This document shows positions 1 through 7,889 of a DNA stretch of 13,438 nucleotides, in pieces. The notes under the pieces were generated by a model. The model searched no databases and was not told the origin of the DNA. It worked only from the letters and a program-made list of their open reading frames with translations. This stretch comes from Aquificales bacterium (GTDB lineage: Bacteria; Aquificota; Aquificia; Aquificales; Aquificaceae). The position numbers and the translations under genes were made by a program. How positions within the stretch are numbered: the stretch's first letter is position 1; every line of letters starts with the position of its first letter. The stretch lies in contig WFWF01000136.1 of assembly GCA_015491275.1 (NCBI GenBank), forward strand, positions 1-13,438, written 5' to 3'.

Positions 1-2
1 AA

Positions 3-689
3 TTCAGGAAGAAGGCATCCGTTTATTTCCCGTTAATGGATGAAGCTATAAAAGAAGGGGCAAAGATATTGTTTTTACCCGAATACGCCTTTCCCTTTTT
101 ATTTTCTCAGGGCTATGATGAAATGTTTCTTAAATTAATGGAAATGTCTGAGAAAGTTCCCTTAGTAGTGGGCCTTGTTGATATTCATTACACTGAGGAA
201 GGTATTGAACCCCGAACATCCGCCTACCTTATATATAAGGGTAGGGAAATTGACAGATACGACAAGATAAGACTTTTACCATTTGGGGAGTACTTACCCT
301 TTCCTTTCGGTTTTGCCAAGGAGATATTTAGGGTTATAAGCGGACCCGATTATGTTCCCGGCAAGGATTATACGCCTCTTGAAATGGGTAAATTAAAAAT
401 AGCTACCTTTATATGTTTTGAGGTTGGATATGTTGATTTAGTTAAAAGGATAGCAGGTGAGGGTAATCTTATAGCGGTACTTACCAATGATGGATGGTTT
501 GACAATTCCGTAGGGGTTTATCAGCATTTAAACATAGCAAGGGCGAGGGCTGTGGAAAACGGGAAATTTCTTGTGTGGGTGAACAATACAGGACCCTCAG
601 CTGTGATAAATCCTCGTGGAAAAATCGTCGCTGTAATTGACTACGGTTTAAGGGATATACTTGTTACGGATGTTGCTCTTCTCAGGTAA
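3..689 (+). CDS. lnt: Apolipoprotein N-acyltransferase, C-terminal (nitrilase) part; 5' end cut by window edge
   Basis: Lnt moves an acyl chain from phospholipid to the N-terminal cysteine of lipoproteins at the outer face of the inner membrane, the last step of lipoprotein maturation. The reading frame is open to the left edge, so the first Met (base 36) is not the start and the N-terminal membrane domain lies outside. What remains is a carbon-nitrogen hydrolase domain with the expected triad: Glu at 81-83 (LPEYAF), Lys at 264-266 (YDKIRLLPFGEYLPF) and Cys at 414-416 (ATFICFEVGY). The Lnt-specific stretch TNDGWFDNS...QHLNIARARAVENG follows, which separates it from ordinary nitrilases. The protein stops at VALLR, just before where most Lnt proteins carry a last transmembrane helix, so that helix seems to be missing. 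Its 3' end overlaps the 3' end of the opposite-strand rel gene by 8 bases. Confidence 0.93.
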   Translation, partial: FRKKASVYFPLMDEAIKEGAKILFLPEYAFPFLFSQGYDEMFLKLMEMSEKVPLVVGLVDIHYTEEGIEPRTSAYLIYKGREIDRYDKIRLLPFGEYLPFPFGFAKEIFRVISGPDYVPGKDYTPLEMGKLKIATFICFEVGYVDLVKRIAGEGNLIAVLTNDGWFDNSVGVYQHLNIARARAVENGKFLVWVNNTGPSAVINPRGKIVAVIDYGLRDILVTDVALLR

Positions 690-2775
690 ATACCCTACCG
701 CATTCCTCAACATTTTCTACTTCTTTTATTGCGGATATGATGCTGTTAAGATGATCTTTATCCCTTACATCAATTATGAAGTCCATAAGGGCTATTCCTG
801 TGGTTAAACTTTTTGCTTTAGCTTCCCTTATGTTTGCTCCCTTTTCTGAAATAACAGATGTTATCTCCGAAAGTATTCCCATCCTGTCCTTTGCCAGAAC
901 CTTCAAACGGGCTTTAAATTTACCCTTTGCGTTCCAAGAGACCTCAAGAACCTTTTCAGGGAATTTTGTTTTTATATATTTAAGGTTGGGGCATTCTTCG
1001 TGATGTATTACAACTCCCTTCAGTCTTGTTAACACACCGTAAACCTTGTCTCCCGCCACTGGCTTGCAACAGTCCGCTACCGAGTACATTACATTTTTCA
1101 GATCTTCTATTGAAAGTGAACCTTCCGGTTTTTCTTCTTTTACCTTTTTCTCTGAAGGTGACAGCAAATTTATTATCTGTTTTATAGAAAGTTTACCCTT
1201 TGCTATGTTTATCAATATGTCTTCTTCAGAAACATATCTTGTTTTTTCTTTAATCATCTCAATAATGTTTTCAACCGGCATATTAAACCTTTCTTTCAAT
1301 TTTTCAAGAAGTTTAACCCCCTGCGATCTGTACTTTTCCTTCTTTTCTTGATTCAGAGCCTGTTTTATTTTGTTTTTTGCCTTTGAAGTTACAACAAAGG
1401 AAAGCCACTGGGGGTTCGGCTTTTTATGAGGATGTGTAAGTATTTCTACCTGATCTCCCTGCTGAAGCCTGTAGTTAAGGGGAACTATCCTTCCGTTTAC
1501 CTTTGCCCCAGCACAGTGATTGCCTATATCCGTATGTATATGATAAGCGAAGTCAACCGGTGTAGCTCCCGCAGGTAGAACTACTATATCACCCGCGGGG
1601 GTAAAGACGAAGACCTCTTCAAAAAATAAATTTTCCTTTATACTGTTTATAACATCCGCTGTGTTTTTGCTTCCCTTAATGTTTTCAATTATCTCTTGAA
1701 GCCATGAAAAATTTTCCTTTATTTTGGGTTTTTTCCCTTCTTTGTAAGCCCAGTGGGCAGCTATACCTTTTTCCGCCCTTTCATGCATTTCGTGGGTTCT
1801 TATCTGAATTTCTACCATTCTTCCTTTTGGCCCTATAACAGTTGTATGCAGTGACTGGTAAAGATTGGGTTTAGGAAGGGATATGTAATCGTCAAACTTT
1901 CCTGGGACGGGTTTGAAGATGTTGTGTACTATTCCCAGAACTATATAGCAGTCCCTTACCTCGTTTACTATTATCCTTACCCCGAGTATGTCGTGAACAT
2001 CCTCAAGCTTTATTCCTTTCCTTATCGTTTTCTGCCATATACTGTAAAGATGTTTTGATCTGTATTTTATATCCGCCTTTATACCCGTTCTGTCAAGCTC
2101 CTTCTTTATGGGCGGAATTATATACTTCTTTATATATGTTTCAAGGGATTCACGGGATCTGGCTACAAATTTTCTGACCTTTTCATACTCCGCAGGAAAC
2201 AGGTACATGAAACATAAATCTTCAAGTTCGGTTTTTATATCCCACATTCCGAGGCGGTGGGCAATGGGTGCATATATTGACATGGTTTCCTTTGCTATCC
2301 TTATTATCTTCTCTTTGGGCAGAAAGTGTAATGTTCTCATGTTGTGGAGCCTGTCCGCGAGTTTTACTATTATTACCCTAATATCCTTGGACATGGCTAT
2401 CAGCATCTTTCTATAGTTTTCAACTTCAGGATCCGCTATATTTTTCGGTTTTATCTTACTTATCTTACTGACGCCGTTTACTATATCCGCCACCTGTTTA
2501 CCGAACATGCTCTCAATCTCTTCGTAAGTTGTATCCGTGTCTTCCAAAGTGTCATGGAGAAGGCCCGCAACAACCGTTTCTGGATCCATGTTCATGTCAA
2601 CAAGAATTTTTGCCACCTCTATGGGATGGTTAACATAGGGTTCACCGGACTTTCTTTTTTGATGCTTATGTTTTTCATATATGAACTCTATGGCTTTTAG
2701 TATTGTCTCTCTTTTATCAGGGAACGCATTCAGTATGTCAGCGTAATTCCTTACATCTTTGTTGTTTAAAAGCAT
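682..2775 (-). CDS. rel: Bifunctional (p)ppGpp synthetase/hydrolase, Rel/SpoT family
   Basis: This cytosolic protein makes and degrades (p)ppGpp, the stringent-response alarmone. It has about 697 residues, the usual long-RSH length. Using the ATG at 2775, the order is: HD hydrolase domain with metal ligands H50, H74-D75 (LLHDTLEDT) and D141 (LADRLHNM); synthetase domain with KFDDYISLPKPNLYQSLHTT and the catalytic Glu E322 in VEIQIRTHEMHE; TGS domain (about 385-450); a helical region; a Cys/His region (VADCCKPVAGD...GVVIHHEECPN); and a C-terminal ACT domain. Both catalytic halves look intact. The frame extends upstream to a GTG at 2814. The ATG at 2775 is preferred because it puts the HD residues at nearly the same numbers as in streptococcal Rel. 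An AAGGAG (complement of 2792-2797) lies 16 bases upstream, a long spacing, so the start is not certain. It is divergent from mreB. Confidence 0.95.
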   Translation of the reverse strand: MLLNNKDVRNYADILNAFPDKRETILKAIEFIYEKHKHQKRKSGEPYVNHPIEVAKILVDMNMDPETVVAGLLHDTLEDTDTTYEEIESMFGKQVADIVNGVSKISKIKPKNIADPEVENYRKMLIAMSKDIRVIIVKLADRLHNMRTLHFLPKEKIIRIAKETMSIYAPIAHRLGMWDIKTELEDLCFMYLFPAEYEKVRKFVARSRESLETYIKKYIIPPIKKELDRTGIKADIKYRSKHLYSIWQKTIRKGIKLEDVHDILGVRIIVNEVRDCYIVLGIVHNIFKPVPGKFDDYISLPKPNLYQSLHTTVIGPKGRMVEIQIRTHEMHERAEKGIAAHWAYKEGKKPKIKENFSWLQEIIENIKGSKNTADVINSIKENLFFEEVFVFTPAGDIVVLPAGATPVDFAYHIHTDIGNHCAGAKVNGRIVPLNYRLQQGDQVEILTHPHKKPNPQWLSFVVTSKAKNKIKQALNQEKKEKYRSQGVKLLEKLKERFNMPVENIIEMIKEKTRYVSEEDILINIAKGKLSIKQIINLLSPSEKKVKEEKPEGSLSIEDLKNVMYSVADCCKPVAGDKVYGVLTRLKGVVIHHEECPNLKYIKTKFPEKVLEVSWNAKGKFKARLKVLAKDRMGILSEITSVISEKGANIREAKAKSLTTGIALMDFIIDVRDKDHLNSIISAIKEVENVEECGRVFT

Positions 2776-2957
2776 TGTAAAATAAATATAGCTCCTTGGG
2801 ATAAGACAAACCACCGCAATGCGTGGTATTTGGATGGGGAACTTTTATAGATCCGGGGTACCCAAATACCGCCTGCTGGGGATATGGGTACTCCTTCATA
2901 GGCGGGATAGAAATACCCCAGCCCAGACTTCAAGGGGAGTCTGGATAAAAGGGGAAC
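2776..2957. promoter_or_regulatory. Divergent rel/mreB intergenic region with several inverted repeats
   Basis: This non-coding spacer of about 180 bases must hold the promoters of rel (leftward) and of the mre operon (rightward). Visible structure: a 9-bp inverted repeat ggtatttgg/ccaaatacc (2825-2833 and 2862-2870); a KpnI-like palindrome gggtaccc (2856-2863); a 7-bp pair gctgggg/ccccagc (2875-2881 and 2916-2922); and a 7-bp hairpin just before the mreB ribosome site (2923-2944). A TATAGA on + (2846-2851) and TATAAA on - (complement of 2844-2849) are possible -10 boxes. Neither has a good -35 at the right distance, so no promoter is called. Confidence 0.55.
2923..2944 (+). repeat. Perfect 7-bp hairpin just upstream of the mreB ribosome-binding site
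   Basis: The arms ccagact (2923-2929) and agtctgg (2938-2944) are exact reverse complements around an 8-base loop, tcaagggg. It ends 13 bases before the mreB ATG, and the likely ribosome-binding sequence aaaagggg (2947-2954) follows at once. No T-run follows, so it is not a typical terminator for either strand. A role in mRNA stability or translation of mreB is inference. Confidence 0.5.
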
Positions 2958-3983
2958 ATGTTCTTTCGTAAATTGTTGAATTTCTTCTCAAGCAGTATAG
3001 GTATTGATCTCGGGACCGCAACAACGGTAGTTTATGTTCCTGCGAAGGGAATAGTGGTCTATGAGCCTTCAATAGTTGCCATTGATGTAAGGACAAGGAA
3101 AGTTCTTGCTGTGGGTCAAGAAGCTAAGGAAATGGTAGGTAAAACCCCTGAAAATATACAGGCTATCAGACCCTTGAGGGACGGAGCAATAACGGATTTT
3201 GAAGTAACCCAAGTTATGCTTTCCTATTTTATAAAGAGATCACTTGGTAACACACTTTTCAGACCGAGACCCCTCGTTATTATAGGTGTACCTTCTGGAA
3301 TAACACCAGTTGAAAAGAGAGCGGTAATAGATGCAGCGAAAAATGCGGGTGCAAGGGAAGTTTATCTTATAGCTGAGCCTATGGCTGCGGCAATAGGGGC
3401 GGATCTTCCCATAGATGAGCCTGTAGGTAATATGATAGTTGACATAGGCGGTGGTACGACAGAGATAGCTGTTATATCCCTTGCGGGTATAGTTGTTGCA
3501 AATTCTTTGAGGATAGCGGGGGATGAAATGAATGAAGCTATAATACAGTACATAAAGAAAAACTTTCACATGCTTATAGGTGAGCAAACAGCGGAAAGGA
3601 TAAAGATAGATCTCGGCAGTGCGACCATAGAGGAGGAGGAGAGGAGGATGGAGATAAGGGGAAGGGATATGACCGGTCTCCCTAAGACGGTTGAGATTAC
3701 TAACAGACAAACAACGGAAGCTCTTGAAGATATTGTCAATTCCATAATTAATGCTATAAAAGCTGCACTGGAGAAAACACCCCCGGAGCTTGCGGCGGAT
3801 ATAGCGGATACGGGTATAACCCTTGCGGGAGGCGGTTCCCTGCTTAGGAATCTTGATAAGAGAATAACCATGGAAACGGGTATAAAGGCAAGGTATTGTG
3901 ATGATCCTATTCTTGCCGTTGCAAAAGGAGTAGGAAGGGTGCTTGATAACATAGAGCTTATTCGCAGAGTTTCAATGGAATGA
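2958..3983 (+). CDS. mreB: Rod-shape actin homologue MreB
   Basis: MreB is a bacterial actin that forms membrane-bound filaments guiding lateral cell-wall synthesis. The 341-residue product has the normal family length. Actin-fold motifs appear in order: phosphate-1 loop GIDLGTATTVVYV (residues 15-27), EPSIVAID (36-43), the catalytic-Glu region AEPMAAAIGA (E140), phosphate-2 loop VDIGGGTTEIAV (161-172) and the adenosine motif GITLAGGGSLLRNL (286-299). The N-terminus MFFRKLLNFF is a plausible amphipathic membrane-binding helix, as in other MreBs. The start is supported by a purine-rich site aaaagggg ending 3 bases before the ATG. It is the first gene of mreB-mreC-mreD-mrdA, and its stop overlaps the mreC start as ATGA. 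A hairpin stands directly in its leader. Confidence 0.97.
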   Translation: MFFRKLLNFFSSSIGIDLGTATTVVYVPAKGIVVYEPSIVAIDVRTRKVLAVGQEAKEMVGKTPENIQAIRPLRDGAITDFEVTQVMLSYFIKRSLGNTLFRPRPLVIIGVPSGITPVEKRAVIDAAKNAGAREVYLIAEPMAAAIGADLPIDEPVGNMIVDIGGGTTEIAVISLAGIVVANSLRIAGDEMNEAIIQYIKKNFHMLIGEQTAERIKIDLGSATIEEEERRMEIRGRDMTGLPKTVEITNRQTTEALEDIVNSIINAIKAALEKTPPELAADIADTGITLAGGGSLLRNLDKRITMETGIKARYCDDPILAVAKGVGRVLDNIELIRRVSME

Positions 3984-4783
3984 AAAGGAGACTTATACAT
4001 GTTCAAGCTATTGCTTTTGTCGTAATCGGATTGACCATATTTTTTTCCGGTGTTTCAACAAGTCCTTTTATTGAACCTATAATAAGAGTTTTCAATAATC
4101 TCATCTATCCTATTATGAGCGCCAAAAATGCGCTGGTTCACAAAATAGAGGATACCTTGGATACATATGTGTTTCTGGTAAATGTTCAGAAGGAGAACAG
4201 ACAACTTAAGGAAAAAATACAGGAGCTTTACCTTTACGAAGCCCTTTACAGGGAGTGTAGCCTGACCGTTGATAAGTTGGGAAAGGATCTTAAGACAGAC
4301 TATTCATTGAGAAGGTATAAAACCCTTAAGGCTTCAATAATAGGATACGATCCTACCGGTAGAGACAACTATGTTGTTATAAATAAGGGTAAACAGGACG
4401 GAGTAAAGGAAGGGTATATAGCGGTTAGCGGTGATGTATTACTTGGTATTGTGGGTAAGGTATTCCAAAATACGAGCAAGGTTTATACGGTTTTCAACCC
4501 CAAGCTTAAGCTTTCGGTGGTCGTAAGTAAAACGGGAAAAAAATATATCTACGAGGGGGGATGGCCCCTCGGAAGGCTACTTCATGTAAATATAGGGGAT
4601 GAAGTGGAAAAGGATTTTGAAGTAAGATTGAGGGATGTCAGGCGAAGGCTTCCCGCCTTTAAAGTAGGTAGGGTTGAAAGGGTTAATATAGGAGAAGATC
4701 CATTCTTCAAAAGTGTTTATATTAAGCCTTATGTTGATGTAAGGAAGGTAGAATTTACATTGCTTATAAAAAGGAGTTTGTGA
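3980..4783 (+). CDS. mreC: Rod-shape-determining protein MreC
   Basis: MreC is a single-pass inner-membrane protein whose extracytoplasmic part activates the elongation complex and binds PBP2. The 267-residue product shows a signal-anchor helix (about residues 9-25, IAFVVIGLTIFFSG), then a predicted coiled coil rich in Lys/Glu/Leu (about 65-105, with KENRQLKEKIQEL). The beta-rich domain follows, with the typical IGYDPTGRDNYVVINKGKQDGVKEGY (about 121-146). The later TSG-x-GG-x-FP-x-GI-x-VG motif of many MreCs is replaced by a divergent RRRLPAFKVGRVERV. The start codon lies inside the mreB stop (ATGA), and mreD begins directly after its stop, so the genes are translationally linked. Confidence 0.93.
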   Translation: MKRRLIHVQAIAFVVIGLTIFFSGVSTSPFIEPIIRVFNNLIYPIMSAKNALVHKIEDTLDTYVFLVNVQKENRQLKEKIQELYLYEALYRECSLTVDKLGKDLKTDYSLRRYKTLKASIIGYDPTGRDNYVVINKGKQDGVKEGYIAVSGDVLLGIVGKVFQNTSKVYTVFNPKLKLSVVVSKTGKKYIYEGGWPLGRLLHVNIGDEVEKDFEVRLRDVRRRLPAFKVGRVERVNIGEDPFFKSVYIKPYVDVRKVEFTLLIKRSL

Positions 4784-5227
4784 ATGTTTTATCTTCTGCT
4801 TTTCCTTACAGCGCTTATTCAAAATCTCCTATTTATAAGCACAAAATCCTTTGTAATATTCTCTCCCAATATAGTTCTGGCTTTTTTATATTATCATAGC
4901 CTAAAGGAAACAAGAAACCTTGTATTGAAGGGAGCGGTCGGGGGCTTATTTCTTGACCTTATGTTTGATACCCTAGGCTTAAACATAGCGATAAAATCCT
5001 TTATATGCTATCTGATATGGATGATAAGGGAGAAGGTGGTATATGTTCACGGGTTTTACTCCCATCTTCTTTTCTTCTTTCTATTATCCTTTATTGATCT
5101 TCTTTTGAGGTACGGGCTAATAAGATTCGGTTATGCTATAAAGTTTGATGTCGTGGTCGTACTGATATCAATGGTTATAGAACTCGGTGTCTTCTCCCTG
5201 TTATATGCTATTCATAAACGGTCATGA
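4784..5227 (+). CDS. mreD: Rod-shape-determining membrane protein MreD
   Basis: The 147-residue protein is almost wholly hydrophobic, with about five membrane segments (for example LLLFLTALIQNLLFIS at the start, LFFFLLSFIDLLLRYGLI in the middle and VVVLISMVIELGVFSLLYAI at the end). MreD proteins diverge fast, so the call rests on membrane topology, length slightly below the usual 160 or so, and position between mreC and mrdA. It contains GGLFLDLMFDTLGLN, which fits the loosely conserved G-x-x-x-D motif of the family. The ATG directly follows the mreC stop, with an AGGAG upstream inside mreC. Its stop overlaps the mrdA start as ATGA. It likely completes the MreBCD membrane complex. Confidence 0.85.
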   Translation: MFYLLLFLTALIQNLLFISTKSFVIFSPNIVLAFLYYHSLKETRNLVLKGAVGGLFLDLMFDTLGLNIAIKSFICYLIWMIREKVVYVHGFYSHLLFFFLLSFIDLLLRYGLIRFGYAIKFDVVVVLISMVIELGVFSLLYAIHKRS

Positions 5228-6996
5228 CAAGAAGAAGGTTTCTATCGCTCTTTTTCTTACTGTGTGTCACTTTTTTAATAATTATAGGCAGGCTCATATA
5301 TCTGCAGATATTTAAAAGGGATTACTATAAGGAACTTTCAAGAAAGAATTATTTAAGGTTAAAAAGATTATATGCTCCGAGGGGAGACATACTTGACAGA
5401 AACGGTGAAAAAATGGCTTACGATGTTCCCAGATACAGTTTGTTTATTGATCCAGAAAAGGTAAAGGACGGGGAGGAATTGGAAAGGATATCAAAGTATA
5501 TAAAGGTTCTTTTTAAAGTTGATATTAATGAGATGATAAAGAAGGATAACCTGAATCCTCTTGAGCCCCTTAAGATAAAGGATAATCTTACACAGGAAGA
5601 ACTTGAACGATTCTACAATAACAGTTTTAAACTTCCCGGTGTATTTGTAAATACCATTCCTCACAGAGAGTACCCATACAAAGAAACCATGGCTCATGTG
5701 GTAGGTTATGTGGGATTACCGGACAGCAAGGATTTTAAGAGGTACGGAGACAAAATAGGACCAAACAGTCTTGTCGGTAAATACGGTATAGAAAGGGCAA
5801 TGGATGATATTCTCCTCGGTGAAATAGGCGGGGAGGAGATTATAGTTAATGCCATAGGAAAACCGGTTAAGCTCAATAGGAGAAAAAACCCCGTAAAGGG
5901 AAACACCATAGTGCTCACCATTGATATAAGGGTTCAACAGATAATAAGGGATGTGCTTGAAGAATCCGGATACAGGGCAGGGGCTGCTATTGTTCTTAAG
6001 GCAAAGACGGGAGAGGTGTTGGGCATGTACAGTATGCCTTCTTTTGATCCCAATAAGGTTTACAAGAACTGGAAGAAACTTGTAAGGAGTAAGTTAAAGC
6101 CTTTCTTCAACAGGGTAACTATGGCTAAGTACCCGCCCGCTTCCGTTGTAAAGGTACCTTTGGCGTTTGCATTTCTTGACAGCAAGATTGCACGATATTC
6201 TGAGGTTGTTAAATGTACAGGTAGATACAGAATAGGTAACAGGGTGTTTTACTGCTGGCAAAGGGCAGGTCATGGTGGTGAGGATATAGTAGGAGCTATA
6301 AGGGATTCATGCGATGTCTATTTTTATCAAAAAGGATATAAACTTGGTCCAAGGAAAATGACCTATTATCTCAGGCGTTTTTGTTACGGTGAAGATATAC
6401 CCTTTGAATTAAAGATAAACAAGGGTCTTGTCCCGACGCCTTCATGGAAGCTTAAGAAGAGGGGTGAGCTGTGGTATGACGGTGATACTCTGAACTTAAG
6501 TATAGGTCAGGGATTTATGTTATCAACTTTGATGGAGCAGACCCTTATGATGATGGGCATAGCTAACAACGGTGTTATATACAAGCCCACCCTTATAAGG
6601 GAGATAAGGGATAATAAGAACATGGTTATATGGAAAAATAAAAGAAAGGTGTTCAGGGCTATAAAAGGAAGGTTGGAGTACTTTGCTATTATAAAGAGGT
6701 CTTTAAGGGAAGTCGTAAGGAGAGGTACGGGAAGTGCAGCATTTTCCAAAATTGTTGATATAGCTGGTAAGACGGGTACAGCTCAAGTAGCAGCTATAAG
6801 AACAAGAGGAAGGAAAAAGGTACCGTGGAGACTGAGGGATCATGCATGGTTTGTGGGTTTTGCCCCTTACAGGGATCCTTTATTTATAGTAGGGGTGGTT
6901 ATAGAACACGGAGGTTCGGGTGGTACCGCTGCAGCACCTATAGCCCGGAAGATTTTAGAGCGTATTTACATAACTGGCATTAAATCAGAAATTTGA
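5224..6996 (+). CDS. mrdA: Penicillin-binding protein 2, elongation-specific peptidoglycan transpeptidase
   Basis: PBP2 cross-links new peptidoglycan strands in the periplasm during cell elongation. The 590-residue protein has an N-terminal anchor (about residues 6-28), then the class B PBP dimerisation region with APRGDILDRNGE (51-62) and REYPYKETMAHVVGYVG (148-164). The transpeptidase domain carries all three penicillin-binding motifs: S307-V-V-K310 (PPASVVKV), S362-C-D364 and K516-T-G518 (AGKTGTAQ). An S-x-D in place of S-x-N is also found in E. coli PBP2. It is the last gene of the mre operon, with an ATGA overlap to mreD. The glycosyltransferase partner rodA, often next to it, is not in the window. 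Confidence 0.96.
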   Translation: MTRRRFLSLFFLLCVTFLIIIGRLIYLQIFKRDYYKELSRKNYLRLKRLYAPRGDILDRNGEKMAYDVPRYSLFIDPEKVKDGEELERISKYIKVLFKVDINEMIKKDNLNPLEPLKIKDNLTQEELERFYNNSFKLPGVFVNTIPHREYPYKETMAHVVGYVGLPDSKDFKRYGDKIGPNSLVGKYGIERAMDDILLGEIGGEEIIVNAIGKPVKLNRRKNPVKGNTIVLTIDIRVQQIIRDVLEESGYRAGAAIVLKAKTGEVLGMYSMPSFDPNKVYKNWKKLVRSKLKPFFNRVTMAKYPPASVVKVPLAFAFLDSKIARYSEVVKCTGRYRIGNRVFYCWQRAGHGGEDIVGAIRDSCDVYFYQKGYKLGPRKMTYYLRRFCYGEDIPFELKINKGLVPTPSWKLKKRGELWYDGDTLNLSIGQGFMLSTLMEQTLMMMGIANNGVIYKPTLIREIRDNKNMVIWKNKRKVFRAIKGRLEYFAIIKRSLREVVRRGTGSAAFSKIVDIAGKTGTAQVAAIRTRGRKKVPWRLRDHAWFVGFAPYRDPLFIVGVVIEHGGSGGTAAAPIARKILERIYITGIKSEI

Positions 6997-7034
6997 GTGA
7001 CAACAATCATACATAAATTTTTATAATACTCTAT
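6997..7034 (+). promoter_or_regulatory. Probable sigma-70-type promoter for mrp and the desulfurase-like gene
   Basis: A perfect TATAAT lies at 7022-7027. Upstream is GTGACA (6997-7002, five of six matches to TTGACA) with a 19-base spacer, or TGACAA (6998-7003) with 18. Transcription would start near 7034 and give a leader of about 35 bases. The leader carries GGAGG (7059-7063), five bases from the mrp ATG at 7069. No terminator is seen between mrdA and this site, so some read-through from the mre operon is possible. Confidence 0.55.
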
Positions 7035-7068
7035 CCTTAACTTAACAACTAATACAGCGGAGGATCGG

Positions 7069-7887
7069 ATGGACGGTCAAATTCCTATGCAGGAAACGGT
7101 ATTTGCTAAAAGGTCTGTGCCAGGTGTTAAGCGTATTCTTCTTGTGGGAAGCGGTAAGGGTGGTGTGGGTAAATCCACCGTTTCCGCCAATATAGCGCTT
7201 GCACTCAGCAAACTTAACAGTAAAGTGGGTTTACTTGATGCGGATATATACGGTCCGAGCATCCCTAAGATAATGGGTGTGGAAGGGAGCAGGCTTCAGG
7301 TATCGGAGAAAAATAAAATAATACCTATTAAAAAATATGGTGTAAGTCTTGTTTCTATGGGCTTCCTTCTGCCTTCCGAAGATGTGCCTGTTATATGGCG
7401 TGGTCCCATGCTTATGAAGGCGTTAACTCAAATGCTTTTTGATGTTGATTGGAATGAACTTGATTATCTTGTTATAGATTTACCGCCGGGTACCGGAGAT
7501 GTACAGCTCACCTTAGCGCAAACGATAAAAATAAATGGTGCAATTGTGGTAACAACACCTCAGGATGTTGCGCTGGCGGATGTCAGAAAGGCTACCGCCA
7601 TGTTTCAAAAGGTTGATATACCCGTTTTGGGTGTAATAGAAAACATGGCTTACTTTATATGTCCAGACAGCGGTAAAAAGTACTATATATTCGGTAAAGG
7701 GAAAACTTCCGAGTTCGCATCCGCATACGGCATCAAGGTATTGGGTTCCATACCCCTTGATCCGGAAGTTGCGGAACTTTCTGATAAAGGTAAGCCCGTT
7801 GTTATTGAAAAGCCAGATTCTGAGGTTGCGAAGGCTTTTATAGCCATAGGTAAAATCATTAAAGAACTTGTAGAAAAGGAGGAGTAA
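7069..7887 (+). CDS. mrp: Mrp/NBP35-type P-loop ATPase (putative iron-sulfur carrier) with an incomplete CxxC
   Basis: Mrp/ApbC/NBP35 ATPases bind a bridging iron-sulfur cluster as a dimer and pass it to apo-proteins. The 272-residue protein has the deviant Walker A GSGKGGVGKST (residues 27-37, with signature lysine K30), switch I/II-like segments LLDADIYGPSIP (55-66) and LVIDLPPGTGD (134-144), and the family stretch VIENMAYFICPD (189-200). The N-terminal DUF59/FeS-assembly domain of longer Mrps is absent, as in many family members. The odd point is the cluster motif: most relatives have CPHC or CPxC, but here it reads C198-P-D-S201, so the second cysteine is lost. GGAGG sits five bases before the ATG. 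The next gene starts 2 bases after its stop, behind its own AAGGAGGAG, so the two are surely co-transcribed. Confidence 0.92.
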   Translation: MDGQIPMQETVFAKRSVPGVKRILLVGSGKGGVGKSTVSANIALALSKLNSKVGLLDADIYGPSIPKIMGVEGSRLQVSEKNKIIPIKKYGVSLVSMGFLLPSEDVPVIWRGPMLMKALTQMLFDVDWNELDYLVIDLPPGTGDVQLTLAQTIKINGAIVVTTPQDVALADVRKATAMFQKVDIPVLGVIENMAYFICPDSGKKYYIFGKGKTSEFASAYGIKVLGSIPLDPEVAELSDKGKPVVIEKPDSEVAKAFIAIGKIIKELVEKEE

Positions 7888-7889
7888 AC

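Noticed and set aside
2776..2814. GTG start for rel, adding 13 residues
   Set aside because: No ribosome site precedes it, and the ATG at 2775 gives residue numbering close to known long RSH proteins.
2923..2950. Hairpin before mreB as an intrinsic terminator
   Set aside because: The stem is only 7 bp with an 8-base loop and no T-run follows on either strand; it lies in the leader of mreB, not after a gene.
3240..4006. Two long open frames on the minus strand inside mreB (3240-3710 and 3566-4006)
   Set aside because: They lie wholly opposite clear MreB motifs, overlap each other, and show no family-like pattern; they are shadows of mreB codon use.
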